A DNA stretch of 64,000 nucleotides, taken from contig OY729419.2 of NCBI GenBank assembly GCA_963422285.2, positions 1,860,001 to 1,924,000 on the forward strand. Reading direction: 5' to 3'. This document shows positions 26,052 through 34,138 of the stretch, in pieces; positions within the stretch are counted from its first letter, which is position 1, and each line of letters starts with the position of its first letter. The stretch comes from VXYL01 sp963422285 (lineage in GTDB: Bacteria > Pseudomonadota > Gammaproteobacteria > Pseudomonadales > Azotimanducaceae). The position numbers were made by a program, and so were the translations under genes. The notes under the pieces are model-generated. The model did not search any database and was not told where the DNA came from. It saw only the letters and a list, made by a program, of their open reading frames with translations.

Positions 26052-26726
26052 GCTGCGAGACCTTTGAAGCTTGGCGGCTTCCTTGCCAGCGCGGAAGCGC
26101 CGGCACCGGGAAGGAACGCTCTGGAATTCCTGACCTGCTGGAGTTCCAGCCGCGTCCGGACCGGGGTTTGGCGCGGCGCATGACGGCCTAAGCGCTGGAA
26201 CTACGCCGGGATTCGAAGCGCGGAGCATCGTCGCCGCGGACGACCTGCGCCTGCCGGTCTGCCGGCACGGAAGAGCAACAGCCTGCGCACCCGGACGCAT
26301 GGCCGCGGCAACCGCCTTTAGGGTATCTATAGGCGTCGGAAGCTACCATATATAGTAGCTTGGATCGCCAAGTACATAGTTCCCTCGTGAGGCTGCAACC
26401 ACAACGCCCCTGCTTGGGATGGCATTGGCACCCCGAGAGCCGCTCGAAGTCGCCGGATGCCAGAAACCGAAACTGGCATCCAGCGGGCGTCCGTGTGAAA
26501 CTGGCGTCGAGCCAGCGAGGGAGACTCGGGCATCGTGGCGATTCCACTCTATGATGCGAGTGTCAGGCAGCGCCCTGTTCGCCTTCTCCGCTGCCCAACT
26601 TCCACTTCCACGCCGCCACTGCCTAGACATCCTGCACATGAAAGGCACCCCCATCGGCCAGCGGGACTTCCCGGACCGGCTGCAAATGCAGATCGGGCAG
26701 CCAACCAGGACACTGGCGAGGAAGCC
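26052..26726. other. intergenic region without recognisable gene
   Basis: 675 bases. A hairpin (CTGGAATTCC at 26121-26130 with GGAGTTCCAG at 26140-26149) may terminate the peptidase transcript. An AT-rich repeat lies at 26344-26386 and includes a near-palindrome at 26341-26360 (AGCTACCATATATAGTAGCT). Short open frames are present but show no recognisable protein. Confidence 0.5.
26344..26386 (+). repeat. AT-rich direct repeat, copy 1
   Basis: A 43-base segment containing CATATATAGTA and AAGTACATAGTTCCCT. By hand alignment it matches 29250-29292 at 34 of 43 positions, including the shared ATAGTTCCCT end. Its composition is unlike the GC-rich surroundings. Confidence 0.65.
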
Positions 26727-28267
26727 GTGAGTTGCCTGCGGCTGCCGCTCGGCATCCAGACCTTCCGCGAGATGCGGGAGGGCGGCTATTACTATGTGGA
26801 CAAGACGGGCTACGCCGCGCGGCTGGCGGAGGAGGGCAAGCACTACTTCCTGTCGCGCCCGCGGCGGTTCGGCAAGAGCTTGTTCCTGGACACCTTGAAG
26901 GAGTTGTTCGAGGGCCGCCGGGAACTGTTCGAGGGGCTGGCCGCTCACGACCGCTGGGACTGGTCGGCGCGCCATCCCGTCGTTCGCCCGAGCTTCAGCG
27001 GCGGCAACTACGGGGAGCGAGGCCACCTGCAGGGCAATGTCATGGACCAGCTGGCCGCCATCGAACGTCGGGAAAAGGCGTCGGCCGAGTTCGCCACGGT
27101 GCCTGGACGATTCGCCCACCTGCTGGAGATCCTGCACGAGCGCCATGGGCAGCGAGTGGTGGTGCTCGTGGACGAGTACGACAAGCCGATCCTGGACGCC
27201 CTCGACGAACCGGAGACGGCCAAGGCCAACCGCGACTACCTGCGCGGCCTGTACGGCACCATCAAGGACTGCGACGCGGACATCCGCTTCACCTTCCTGA
27301 CGGGGGTGAGCAAGTTCTCGAAGCTCAACCTGTTCTCGACGCTGAACAACCTCACGGACATTACCCTGGACAAGCGCTACTCGGCGATCTGCGGCTATAC
27401 CGACGCGGATGTGGACGCGGTGTTCGCTGCGGAACTCGACGGCCTGGACCGAGAGCGCATCCGCGAGTGGTACAACGGCTACCGCTGGCGGGGAGAAGAA
27501 TCGGTCTACAACCCCTACGACGTGCTGCATCTGTTCCGCACCCGGGAGTTCGGCAACTACTGGTTCGAAAACGGCACGCCGGCATTCCTGCCGCAGATGC
27601 TGGCGGAGCGCGGCGTGACGGCGAGGGAGCTGGAAGGCATGCGCGCTACGGAGACGCTGCTGTCCGCGTTCGACGTGGGCGCCGTCGGCACGGAGGCGCT
27701 GCTGTTCCAGACCGGCTACCTGACCATCCAGAGCGAGGAGGAACGCCTGGGGCTGCGGCGCTACCACCTGGGCGCCGCAGCCTGAACGGCCTGCTGCTCG
27801 ACGAGCTGACGCAGAATCCGAGCCTGCGCGTGTCCCAAGGCGACCGCCTGTACGATCTGCTGCTGGCGAACGACTTCGCCGGCGTCGAGCGGCTGTTCAA
27901 AGGCATCTTCGCGAGCATTTCGTACGCACTGGATCTGGGCAGGAAGCTCGCCGGCTGCGAGGCGCACTACGCCAGCGTGGTGTACTCGCATGTGCAGGCG
28001 TTGGGGCTGGACGCGACGCTGGAAGACAGTTCGAGCAGCGGCCGGGCGGACATGACGGTGCGCTTCAACGCCAACGTGTACCTGTTCGAGTTCAAGGTGG
28101 TGGACGCCGAGCCGGAAGGCGCGGCGCTGGCGCAGTTGAAGGACAAGGGCTACGCGGACAAGCACCGGCACCTGGGCCTGCCGATCCACCTGATCGGCGT
28201 GGAGTTCAGTCGCGCCGCGCGCAACGTGGCGGCGTTCGAGGTGGAATCGCTGGCACCGGCGCAGTAG
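26727..28267 (+). pseudogene. frameshifted AAA-ATPase-like / PDDEXK_9 protein
   Basis: A second copy of the AAA/PDDEXK family. From the GTG at 26727 it reads SCLRLPLGIQTFREMREGG, YYVDKTGYAARLAEE, LSRPRRFGKSLFLDTLKELF and VVVLVDEYDKPILDAL, and stays intact to RRYHLGAAA with a TGA at 27783-27785. The nuclease half continues in another frame (SLNGLLLDELTQNPSLR, then SSSGRADMTVRFNANVYLFE and FKVVDAEPEG) to 28267. Compared with relatives, about eight residues around YPNREVRQ are missing at the junction. The damage is thus a small deletion plus frame change near 27770-27785, not a simple slippage site. Confidence 0.85.
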
Positions 28268-28634
28268 CGACTGGCGCGCTCGGCTATCCGACAGCCCAGC
28301 GCCTCAGCAAGAACCGTCCGGCGCAGTCGTCGCGTCGTCTTGGGGGCACCCCGGCCGAGGCGCATGCATGGAAGCTCCACCTCGGTCAGCAGGTCCAGCT
28401 TGCTCTTGAGCACGACATTGCAACGCGCTGGCTACTTCAGCGGCCAACTCCAACACTGTTCCGAGGCACTCGAGCAAAGGACGCGGCCGTGGGGCCGCCG
28501 GCGCATGGTCGACGGCCGCCAAGGCCAGCGTACGGATAACGGGAAGAACTTTTCTTGCCGGCCACCCTCTGGAATCTGAATTTATCCAGTAGAATGATAA
28601 AGTTAGATGGCTATAGAAGGAAATGAAAAAAGTG
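28268..28634. other. intergenic region without recognisable gene
   Basis: About 370 bases between the AAA/PDDEXK pseudogene and the peptide operon promoter. On the minus strand a short open frame starting MLKSKLDLLTEVELPCMRLG crosses 28300-28413 but resembles nothing recognised. Base composition becomes AT-rich from about 28545, unlike the upstream part. Confidence 0.4.
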
Positions 28635-28663
28635 TTGACACCCTCCCTCCCTTAGCATACTCA
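28635..28663 (+). promoter_or_regulatory. promoter candidate for the double-glycine peptide operon
   Basis: A perfect -35 box TTGACA (28635-28640) is followed after 17 bases by TACTCA (28658-28663), a weak -10. It is the only consensus -35 box near the operon and would give a leader of about 95 nt. Confidence 0.4.
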
Positions 28664-28764
28664 GCGACCTGCTCGCTACCCGACGGTGGCAGGCAGGAAA
28701 GAAAGATCGGGGAGGTGGCCCTGCCGCAGCGCCCGCAATCGTCAACTTGAAAATAGAGGTACCT

Positions 28765-28965
28765 ATGAGGTTGCTCACCACTAATGAAATGCAGGCAGTT
28801 GCCGGCGGCCAAGAAGGCTCGGCACCCGGAGACGCCCTTGCAGCAACAACAGAGCAGGCAAAAGAAACCTGTGGCGAAGGCAATGTCGTATCCGTAAAAG
28901 TCAAGTTTTACGAAAACGGGAATGTCAAGTCCACATCTTTCTCATGCAAAGAGGAGGAGTCGTGA
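28765..28965 (+). CDS. double-glycine-leader peptide (microcin/class II bacteriocin-like precursor)
   Basis: A 66 aa precursor. The first 15 residues, MRLLTTNEMQAVAGG, form a classic double-glycine leader: Glu at -8, Met at -7, Val at -4 and Gly-Gly at -2/-1. Such leaders are cleaved by C39-type peptidases during export by ABC transporters. The predicted mature part is 51 residues with two cysteines (Cys36 and Cys61) in the pattern CGxxNVxSVKVxxYxNGxVK followed by SxSFSC. It could form a disulfide-closed beta hairpin. AGAGGT precedes the ATG. The next gene starts inside this stop codon and encodes the same C-terminal pattern. A broken C39-type exporter lies 3.9 kb downstream. Activity (toxin, signal or other) is unknown. 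Confidence 0.65.
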   Translation: MRLLTTNEMQAVAGGQEGSAPGDALAATTEQAKETCGEGNVVSVKVKFYENGNVKSTSFSCKEEES

Positions 28966-29186
28966 ACCGTTTGTCGTCCTTCTCATGGTTCGTCTTCGCG
29001 ACTTCCGGAATGCTCTCCACGGTCGGATGTCGCGCAATGCCGGAGAAAAGCGGGGTGGCCAGCAACTACCCCGCTTATCTTCAAGGAATGGCGGAAGAAA
29101 CCTGCGGCACAGACAATGTCGAATCTGTAAAGGTCGAGTCCTACGACAACGGGATCGTCAAGTCCTTGTCCTTCTCCTGCCGTTAA
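28962..29186 (+). CDS. small lipoprotein paralogous to the double-glycine peptide
   Basis: A 74 aa protein starting with GTG that overlaps the upstream stop (GTGA) behind GAGGAGGAG, so translation is coupled. The N-terminus NRLSSFSWFVFATSGMLSTV ends in a lipobox-like STVGC (Cys23). The C-terminus (ETCGTDNVESVKVESYDNGI, then VKSLSFSCR) repeats the core of the upstream peptide: 20 of 29 aligned residues are identical and the two cysteines have identical spacing. A membrane-anchored copy of the exported peptide could be an immunity protein or decoy receptor; this is inference only. Confidence 0.6.
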   Translation: MNRLSSFSWFVFATSGMLSTVGCRAMPEKSGVASNYPAYLQGMAEETCGTDNVESVKVESYDNGIVKSLSFSCR

Positions 29187-29249
29187 AGAAGGGAGATATA
29201 TACAACAGCGACCCAGGTTCTATATATAGTAGTCATGAACTTAAGATAC

Positions 29250-29292
29250 TGCCGTATATAGTATTTAGTACCGTCAAGTATATAGTTCCCTT
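29250..29292 (+). repeat. AT-rich direct repeat, copy 2
   Basis: Second copy of the segment at 26344-26386, sharing TATATAGTA, AAGTA and ATAGTTCCCT. A further TATATATAGTAG sits just upstream at 29221-29232. The two copies bracket the AAA/PDDEXK pseudogene and the peptide operon. Confidence 0.65.
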
Positions 29293-29343
29293 AAAGAAGG
29301 AGCAGAAAGAGTAACGACACCTAGGCGAGCCACCTTCAGTGGC

Positions 29344-30285
29344 TTGCAGCCCCGATATGGTTTCGGAATTCGGCCCGGCAGCATCGTCATCGTGGTTCGA
29401 TCGCGTTACCCAGCGAATCAGCGGCGGGGCGCTCGGGAATCTACGGGGAATCTCATCGATCGCATAGCACAGGCGCTCCAAAGAGGAGAGTTCCAACTTG
29501 CGTGGGCTGCCTACCGCGAATACTACCGACAGCCTCCCAAAGACGACCACGGCTTGGCGGACTGCCTACTCACGGATGTAGGCGGATATCCACCGATCGG
29601 CAGCCTCGGCTTGCTGTTGGGAAAGCTCAAGTCTTCTGCCCTGTTCGTAGAGGCACATTGCACGACGCGTCCCGACGCTTGCGACCATTGGGAACTATAC
29701 GAATTCAATCCGCTGCCTGACGCTCTCGCACCTGCGCCCCCAACGCTCAAGCTCCCTCTAGGCCCCCGGCCATATCCAGAAAGCCGCGTAATCGGTAATG
29801 TGGGTCCCCATATCTCTTTTTCCGCAGGTGCGCATGTCGGGCATGCACTGATCGACACCGGATTCACTTATTCCTTCGCAGCAACCGAGGAGATCTCCCA
29901 AGCTGTAGCGCCTCCAAACGCCATATTCGTTCGCGACACTGTAGTCGTCGGTTCCCAGCTACGACGGATTGCGCGTCGCCTGATGGTGCTCTCCCGAATG
30001 GATGTCAGTGGGGGGACGTACTATGCCATGCCGGTTATCGTGAGCAAAAAAGAGACGGCACCCAACAAGCCGCCCCATACCATCGATATCGACATCTTCG
30101 GCATGGGGTTGCTGTTGCGACATCGATCGGTCTGTTTTTCATGGCGAGAGTCTCTGCTCTACCTTGGCGAGCTGGGCCCTTGCGCGGATGGTGTGCGGCC
30201 ACTCTCCGCACAACCCACAGGCGAGTTCGTCCTGCTGCTGGAAGCGCGATCCAATGGCAAATCGAAAGGGGATTATAGGGAATAG
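29344..30285 (+). pseudogene. retropepsin-like aspartic protease, truncated by IS1595 insertion
   Basis: A protein with HVGHALIDTGFTYSF (about residues 170-184), the DTG active-site loop of retropepsin-like proteases, and later IDIFGMGLLLRHRSVCFSWR, which resembles the second conserved hydrophobic-Gly motif (usually ILGMDLL). The native frame ends at 30267, where an IS1595-family element begins; the last residues (GDYRE) come from the IS. Joining across the IS continues LLLEARSNGKSK into WATVDPAAGCLVRG, possibly the start of a second protease-like domain. No ATG exists near the 5' end (the first possible start is TTG at 29344), so the N-terminus is also doubtful. Confidence 0.6.
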
Positions 30286-30299
30286 TCCCAATCTCCCGG

Positions 30300-30473
30300 C
30301 TAAGCATCTGGGTCTTCGACGATAGTTGCCGGGGCCAGCGCGATGCGGGCCAGTTCCTCCGGCGTCGGCATGGTCCCGTCCGCTTTGCGGATCTGGAACG
30401 GCTCTTCCAGTTCGGCTTGCGTCGGCTGATAGGTTTTGGGCTTCACTCGCACTTCGCGGCGTTCTGTCGTCAT
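30300..30473 (-). CDS. 57 aa hypothetical protein of the IS1595 passenger operon
   Basis: A small polar protein starting TTERREVRVKPKTYQPTQAE and containing TPEELARIALAPA. The ATG at 30473 overlaps the stop of the endonuclease gene (ATGA). No transmembrane segment or known motif is seen. Position suggests a regulatory or accessory role in the passenger module, but there is no direct evidence. Confidence 0.6.
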   Translation of the reverse strand: MTTERREVRVKPKTYQPTQAELEEPFQIRKADGTMPTPEELARIALAPATIVEDPDA

Positions 30474-31039
30474 AGCCCTGGTGTCCTTTCACTCGCGCGG
30501 TGAGCCGCAATCTCCCTGCGGAGATCGTCGGCGCTGAGGTCATTGTCGTGCTTCACTCTATCGGCCCACGGCCGACCGGGATGCAGGGTATCCCAGCGCG
30601 ACCGCTTCTGCGTTTCCCTGTTGCCGCCTTGGCCATGGCTCCCGAAGCCAAGCACGACCAGATTCCAGACCGGGCGATGCTCGGTGATCAAGAGCTGTTC
30701 GGTGAGGTTGATCCACACCGAATCGAGCACCAGCCAGCGGCATCTGAAATCGTCCAGGTCGAGATTCTCCGCCTCGCGGATGGAATTCGCGTGCTCCTCA
30801 AGCCGCTGATGCAGGGGCCGGGCCGTGGTCTGCGTGATGACAGCCTGTCCAACATAGATCGGCTGCTCCCGGTCCATGCCTGCATAGGCCGGGAAGGGAC
30901 CGCTGTAGTAGATCGCGTAAACGCCCTCACCTTCGAACCGCTCCGGCGGAAGGTCCACCGGGTTCCAGTTTCTGATAGCGCGAGCGGCGTTCCGCCCAAG
31001 CTCCCCTACGCTGAGCGGGTTATACCGTCTGTCTTCCAC
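30470..31039 (-). CDS. GIY-YIG endonuclease, Eco29kI-like restriction enzyme
   Basis: A 189 aa protein. GVYAIYYSGPFPAYAG (about residues 38-53) and PIYVGQAVI (about 60-68) are the two halves of a GIY-YIG nuclease core. The rest (QRLEEHANSIREAENLDLDD, FRCRWLVLDSVWINLTEQLL, HRPVWN, GFGSHGQGGNR, WDTLHPGRPWA) follows the Eco29kI family of type II restriction endonucleases. It lies three bases after the methyltransferase gene. Together they look like a compact restriction-modification pair carried by the IS. Recognition sequence unknown; Eco29kI itself cuts CCGCGG. Confidence 0.75.
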   Translation of the reverse strand: MEDRRYNPLSVGELGRNAARAIRNWNPVDLPPERFEGEGVYAIYYSGPFPAYAGMDREQPIYVGQAVITQTTARPLHQRLEEHANSIREAENLDLDDFRCRWLVLDSVWINLTEQLLITEHRPVWNLVVLGFGSHGQGGNRETQKRSRWDTLHPGRPWADRVKHDNDLSADDLRREIAAHRASERTPGL

Positions 31040-31042
31040 GGC

Positions 31043-31756
31043 TCACCGTTCACAACTGCGGCCGTTGCGGCAGATGATCCAGAAGCAATGTCGCTTGCGA
31101 GCATGGTGCGCGGTCTTCCACTTCGTCGAAACCATGGGGCCGGTCCGCACCTTGATGATGAGGTCGCAGACAGTAAAGCCCGCCTCTTCGGCCATTGCCA
31201 TGAAGTCACAATGCGCCCACTGCGAGCGGTGGCAGTTCACCATGTCGGTAATCTTCGCCAGCAGCAGGCCCTTGGGCTTCAGGACGCGCTTCGCCTGTTC
31301 GAGGAACGGCGGATAGAGGTAGGATAGCTTCCAGCCCTGTTCTTTGCCACAAGCAACGGTGGCGCCGAAATCCTCGTCGAAACGCTTCCGGCTCTTGTCG
31401 CGCCCCTGCGGGCCGACATGGGGCGGGTCATAGACCACAATGCCGAAAGAGGCATCCGCGACGCCTTCCATCTTCCGGTTGTCGCCAACGATCATCGGCT
31501 TGAATTTCGGGTTGATGTCCATGGAGACGACGCGGCGCGTTGATCCCTTCCAGAAGCGACCGGTGTTGAAGGTCGCGTCCAAGATCGGCTCCGGCTCGAT
31601 GGACGGGTAGAACCGCAGCATTTCCTCCAGCAGATCGCCATCGCTCCCCTCCCAGATACTGCTGAGAGGGGCGTATCGCGCGGTCTCTTGGGGGCGAGGT
31701 TCTGGGGCGAGGTCGGCGGGGCTCTCGTAGAGCCGGGCAAACAGCCCGCTCATCAC
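31043..31756 (-). CDS. DNA methyltransferase-like passenger protein
   Basis: A 237 aa SAM-dependent methyltransferase-like protein. PILDATFNTGRFWKG (about residues 57-71) resembles the SAM-binding motif and VVYDPPHVGP (about 107-116) is a DPPY-type catalytic motif IV, as in N4-cytosine or N6-adenine DNA methyltransferases. It ends with a cluster of basic and cysteine residues. The start (GTG 31756 or ATG 31753) overlaps the transposase stop. If it protects against the adjacent endonuclease, it differs from the Eco29kI partner, which is a C5-cytosine enzyme. Confidence 0.7.
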   Translation of the reverse strand: MMSGLFARLYESPADLAPEPRPQETARYAPLSSIWEGSDGDLLEEMLRFYPSIEPEPILDATFNTGRFWKGSTRRVVSMDINPKFKPMIVGDNRKMEGVADASFGIVVYDPPHVGPQGRDKSRKRFDEDFGATVACGKEQGWKLSYLYPPFLEQAKRVLKPKGLLLAKITDMVNCHRSQWAHCDFMAMAEEAGFTVCDLIIKVRTGPMVSTKWKTAHHARKRHCFWIICRNGRSCER

Positions 31757-32703
31757 GACACCAGATCGACATACTGGAGGCGCTCGCCGACAGACTGCTG
31801 GGCGACAATCGCCATCTGGTCTTCGGTGTCCGCCTCGCGGATGTTGTGCCGTCCGGAAAACTCGCCGATGTAGCGGTCAAGATGCTTTTCGGAGAAGTGG
31901 TGGAAGGTGCCCTGATAGCCCCGCTTGAGCATCGACCAGAACGACTCGATCCCGTTCGTGTGTGCCATGTCGCGGACATACTCGCCAACCGAGTGATTGA
32001 CCGCTTCATGGTCGTATTCGTCCATGCCGGGATAGGCACCGTGCTCATCGGTGTAGAGCGTCGCGCCGGGTTCCATATTCTCGCGCACGAAGCCCTGTAG
32101 TGTCTTCTTGTCGGTCCCTTCGGCTTTGCGGGCCACGACCTTTCCGGTCTCCCGGTCCTTGACGCCAGCGACGACCGCCTTACCGACCGTGCCGCGCCCT
32201 TCCATCTTCTCGCGCTTGGCCTTTGGCATATTCTTCCGCTTGCCACCGAAATAGGTCTCATCGGTTTCAGCCGGGCCATGGAACATCGGCGTTTCGCCGC
32301 CGCCGAACGCGGCCCGGAGCCGGTGCGCCAGATGCCATGCCGAGGTGTAGGCAATCTCAAGATCGCGGTGCAGCTTCATCGCCGCCACGCCCTTGAGGTT
32401 CGTCGCCAGCAAGTAGATGGCGATGGCCCAATCCCGGTAGCCGAGGTTCGACGCCTGCATGACCGTGCCGGTCTTGAGCGAGAACTGCGGCCGCTTCGGG
32501 CAGCCCCGGCAGCGGTGCGTCATGGTGCGGTGCTTGATGCCGCACTGGACATTGAACGATCCGCAGTGCGGGCAGAACGGCCCCTGCGGCCAAATCTGCT
32601 TTTCGAGCCATGCCCGCGCGGCATCATCGTCGGGGAACATCGTCATCAGCCGCTTGAGGCTGATCCCCTCCCTGTGAGCCTTGCCCGGTGCGTTTCGTGC
32701 CAT
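31753..32703 (-). CDS. IS1595-family (ISXO2-like) transposase
   Basis: A 316 aa transposase. The N-terminus has a zinc ribbon (CPHCGSFNVQC, then CRGC, about residues 44-68). The catalytic DDE/N domain shows AETDETYFGGKRKN, LYTDEHGAYPGM and HTNGIESFWSMLKRGYQGTF, typical of the ISXO2-like DDE domain. The ATG at 32703 is preferred; the frame is open four codons upstream. It is the first gene of the IS operon. Confidence 0.92.
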   Translation of the reverse strand: MARNAPGKAHREGISLKRLMTMFPDDDAARAWLEKQIWPQGPFCPHCGSFNVQCGIKHRTMTHRCRGCPKRPQFSLKTGTVMQASNLGYRDWAIAIYLLATNLKGVAAMKLHRDLEIAYTSAWHLAHRLRAAFGGGETPMFHGPAETDETYFGGKRKNMPKAKREKMEGRGTVGKAVVAGVKDRETGKVVARKAEGTDKKTLQGFVRENMEPGATLYTDEHGAYPGMDEYDHEAVNHSVGEYVRDMAHTNGIESFWSMLKRGYQGTFHHFSEKHLDRYIGEFSGRHNIREADTEDQMAIVAQQSVGERLQYVDLVS

Positions 32704-32825
32704 CGCCCCCCCCAATTGGGACTATCCTATGAAAGGTTCGCGGAAGATGCAACCCCTAATTGGGATCATTCGCTATAATCCCCAATCGAAATGGGCAACG
32801 GTCGATCCGGCTGCCGGATGCCTAG

Positions 32826-34123
32826 TTCGAGGCCCGACACACCGGCGACGTGATGTCCCGATTCGACTCCACGGCCCCGATCCGCCAGTTCCTGACGACG
32901 GGCGCGTTCGCCATGCTGGTGGATGCGCTGATGGCCGTAGGCGCACTGGCCATGCTGATGGCCTATTCCTGGGACCTGACGCTGGTGGTCTGCGCGTTCC
33001 TAGCCGTCTTCGCCGCCCTCAACCTGGGCACCTACCCTGCCCTGCGCAACCTGACGCACGAATCGATCGCTGCCGACGCCAGCGAAAACTCCAGCTTCAT
33101 CGAAACCATCGAACGGCATCGGGCCGTCAAGCTGCTTGGCGCCGAGTCGCAGCGGGAGGATGGGGTACGCGCTATGTCGAAGCGATCAACGCGGGGGCGC
33201 GTCTGGCGCGGTTCCGCATCCATGTCGGCTTCGCCGGCTCGGTCGTCGGCAGCGTGGAAGGCGTGGCGATGCTGCTGTTCGGCGCCGCCAAGGTGATCGA
33301 CGGCGAGTTCACCCTGGGCATGCTGTTCGCGTTCACGTCCTACAGCGGCATGTTCGCCGGCAGAGTCCATACCCTCGTCGATTCGCTGGTGGGACTGCGC
33401 ATGCTGCAGCTCCATTGCGAACGGGTGGCGGACATCGGCCTCGAGGAGCGCGAGTCGCCGCCGGATCGGCAAGGCCTCCATCACCAGTTGCGGGGCGCGG
33501 TGGAGGTTCGATCCCTGTTGTTCGCCTAGGGCGACGACGCCGTGCTCGACGAGGTGGAGCTCGCGATCGTGCCGGGCGAGTTCATCGCCATCGAGGGCGA
33601 TTCGGGTACCGGCAAGACCACGTTCGTCAAACTGCTCTGCAAGCTGTTGGCACCTTCGACAGGAGAGATTCTGATCGACGACATCCGGCTCGCCGACCTG
33701 GACACGGCCGACTACCGCCGGCAGATTGGCGTGGTGATGCAGGACGACGACCTCTTCTCCGGGTCGCTGCTCGACAACATCGCCGGCGCCGAGGACGGCG
33801 TAGATGCGGCCAAAGCGGAAGAGGCGGCCCGGCTCGCCGGCATCCACGACGATATCGCGCGGATGCCGATGCGGTACCTGACGCTGGTCGGCCACAGGGG
33901 ATCGACGCTGTCCGGCGGCCAGCGGCAGCGGGTGATGATCGCCCGCGCCCTCTACCGATACCGAAAGCCGAAGCTGCTGATCCTCGACGAAGGAACGGCG
34001 CACCTGAACGACGCGCTCCAACAGCGCGTACTCGACAACTTGGCGAGGCTGGGGATGACCATCGTCGCCGTCAGCCACGACGCTCGGGTGCTGGAGCGGG
34101 CGGATCGGATCATCCGGCTTTAG
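32826..34123 (+). pseudogene. C39-type (CvaB/RaxB-like) peptide ABC exporter, decayed
   Basis: Sequence begins mid-protein at FEARHTGDVMSRFDSTAPIR, within the transmembrane domain of a bacteriocin exporter of the colicin V secretion type, and continues YPALRNLTHESIAADASENS and AINAGARLARFRI. The N-terminal C39 peptidase and first membrane helices are absent. A one-base loss at about 33159-33161 shifts the frame, and TAG at 33527-33529 replaces a Tyr codon in LLFA-stop-GDDAVLDEV. The ATPase domain is otherwise complete: Walker A GDSGTGKTTF, signature TLSGGQRQRVMIARAL, Walker B LLILDEGTAHLN and the H-loop VAVSHD. It could once have exported the double-glycine peptide encoded at 28765. Confidence 0.8.
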
Positions 34124-34138
34124 AGCGTATGCGGCCGG

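Larger units (their letters stand above)
30268..32783 (-). mobile_element. IS1595-family element with restriction-modification-like passenger operon
   Basis: A 2516-bp element. Terminal inverted repeats start GGGGATTATAG at both ends (30268 forward; 32783 reverse), about 25 bases each with a few mismatches. The 8 bases immediately outside are identical on both sides, AATCGAAA at 30260-30267 and 32784-32791, the target-site duplication length expected for IS1595. Inside, four minus-strand genes follow one another with stop/start overlaps or 3-base gaps: transposase, methyltransferase, GIY-YIG endonuclease and a 57 aa protein. All frames are open, so insertion is probably recent. It sits between the retropepsin fragment and the decayed peptide exporter. 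Confidence 0.92.

Noticed and set aside
27765..27790. Possible programmed frameshift in the AAA/PDDEXK gene.
   Set aside because: Compared with relatives several residues are also missing at the junction, and no slippery heptamer is present, so a deletion is more likely.
28150..28413. Minus-strand frame starting MLKSKLDLLTEVE as a gene.
   Set aside because: It overlaps the 3' end of the conserved nuclease domain on the other strand and shows no recognisable motif.
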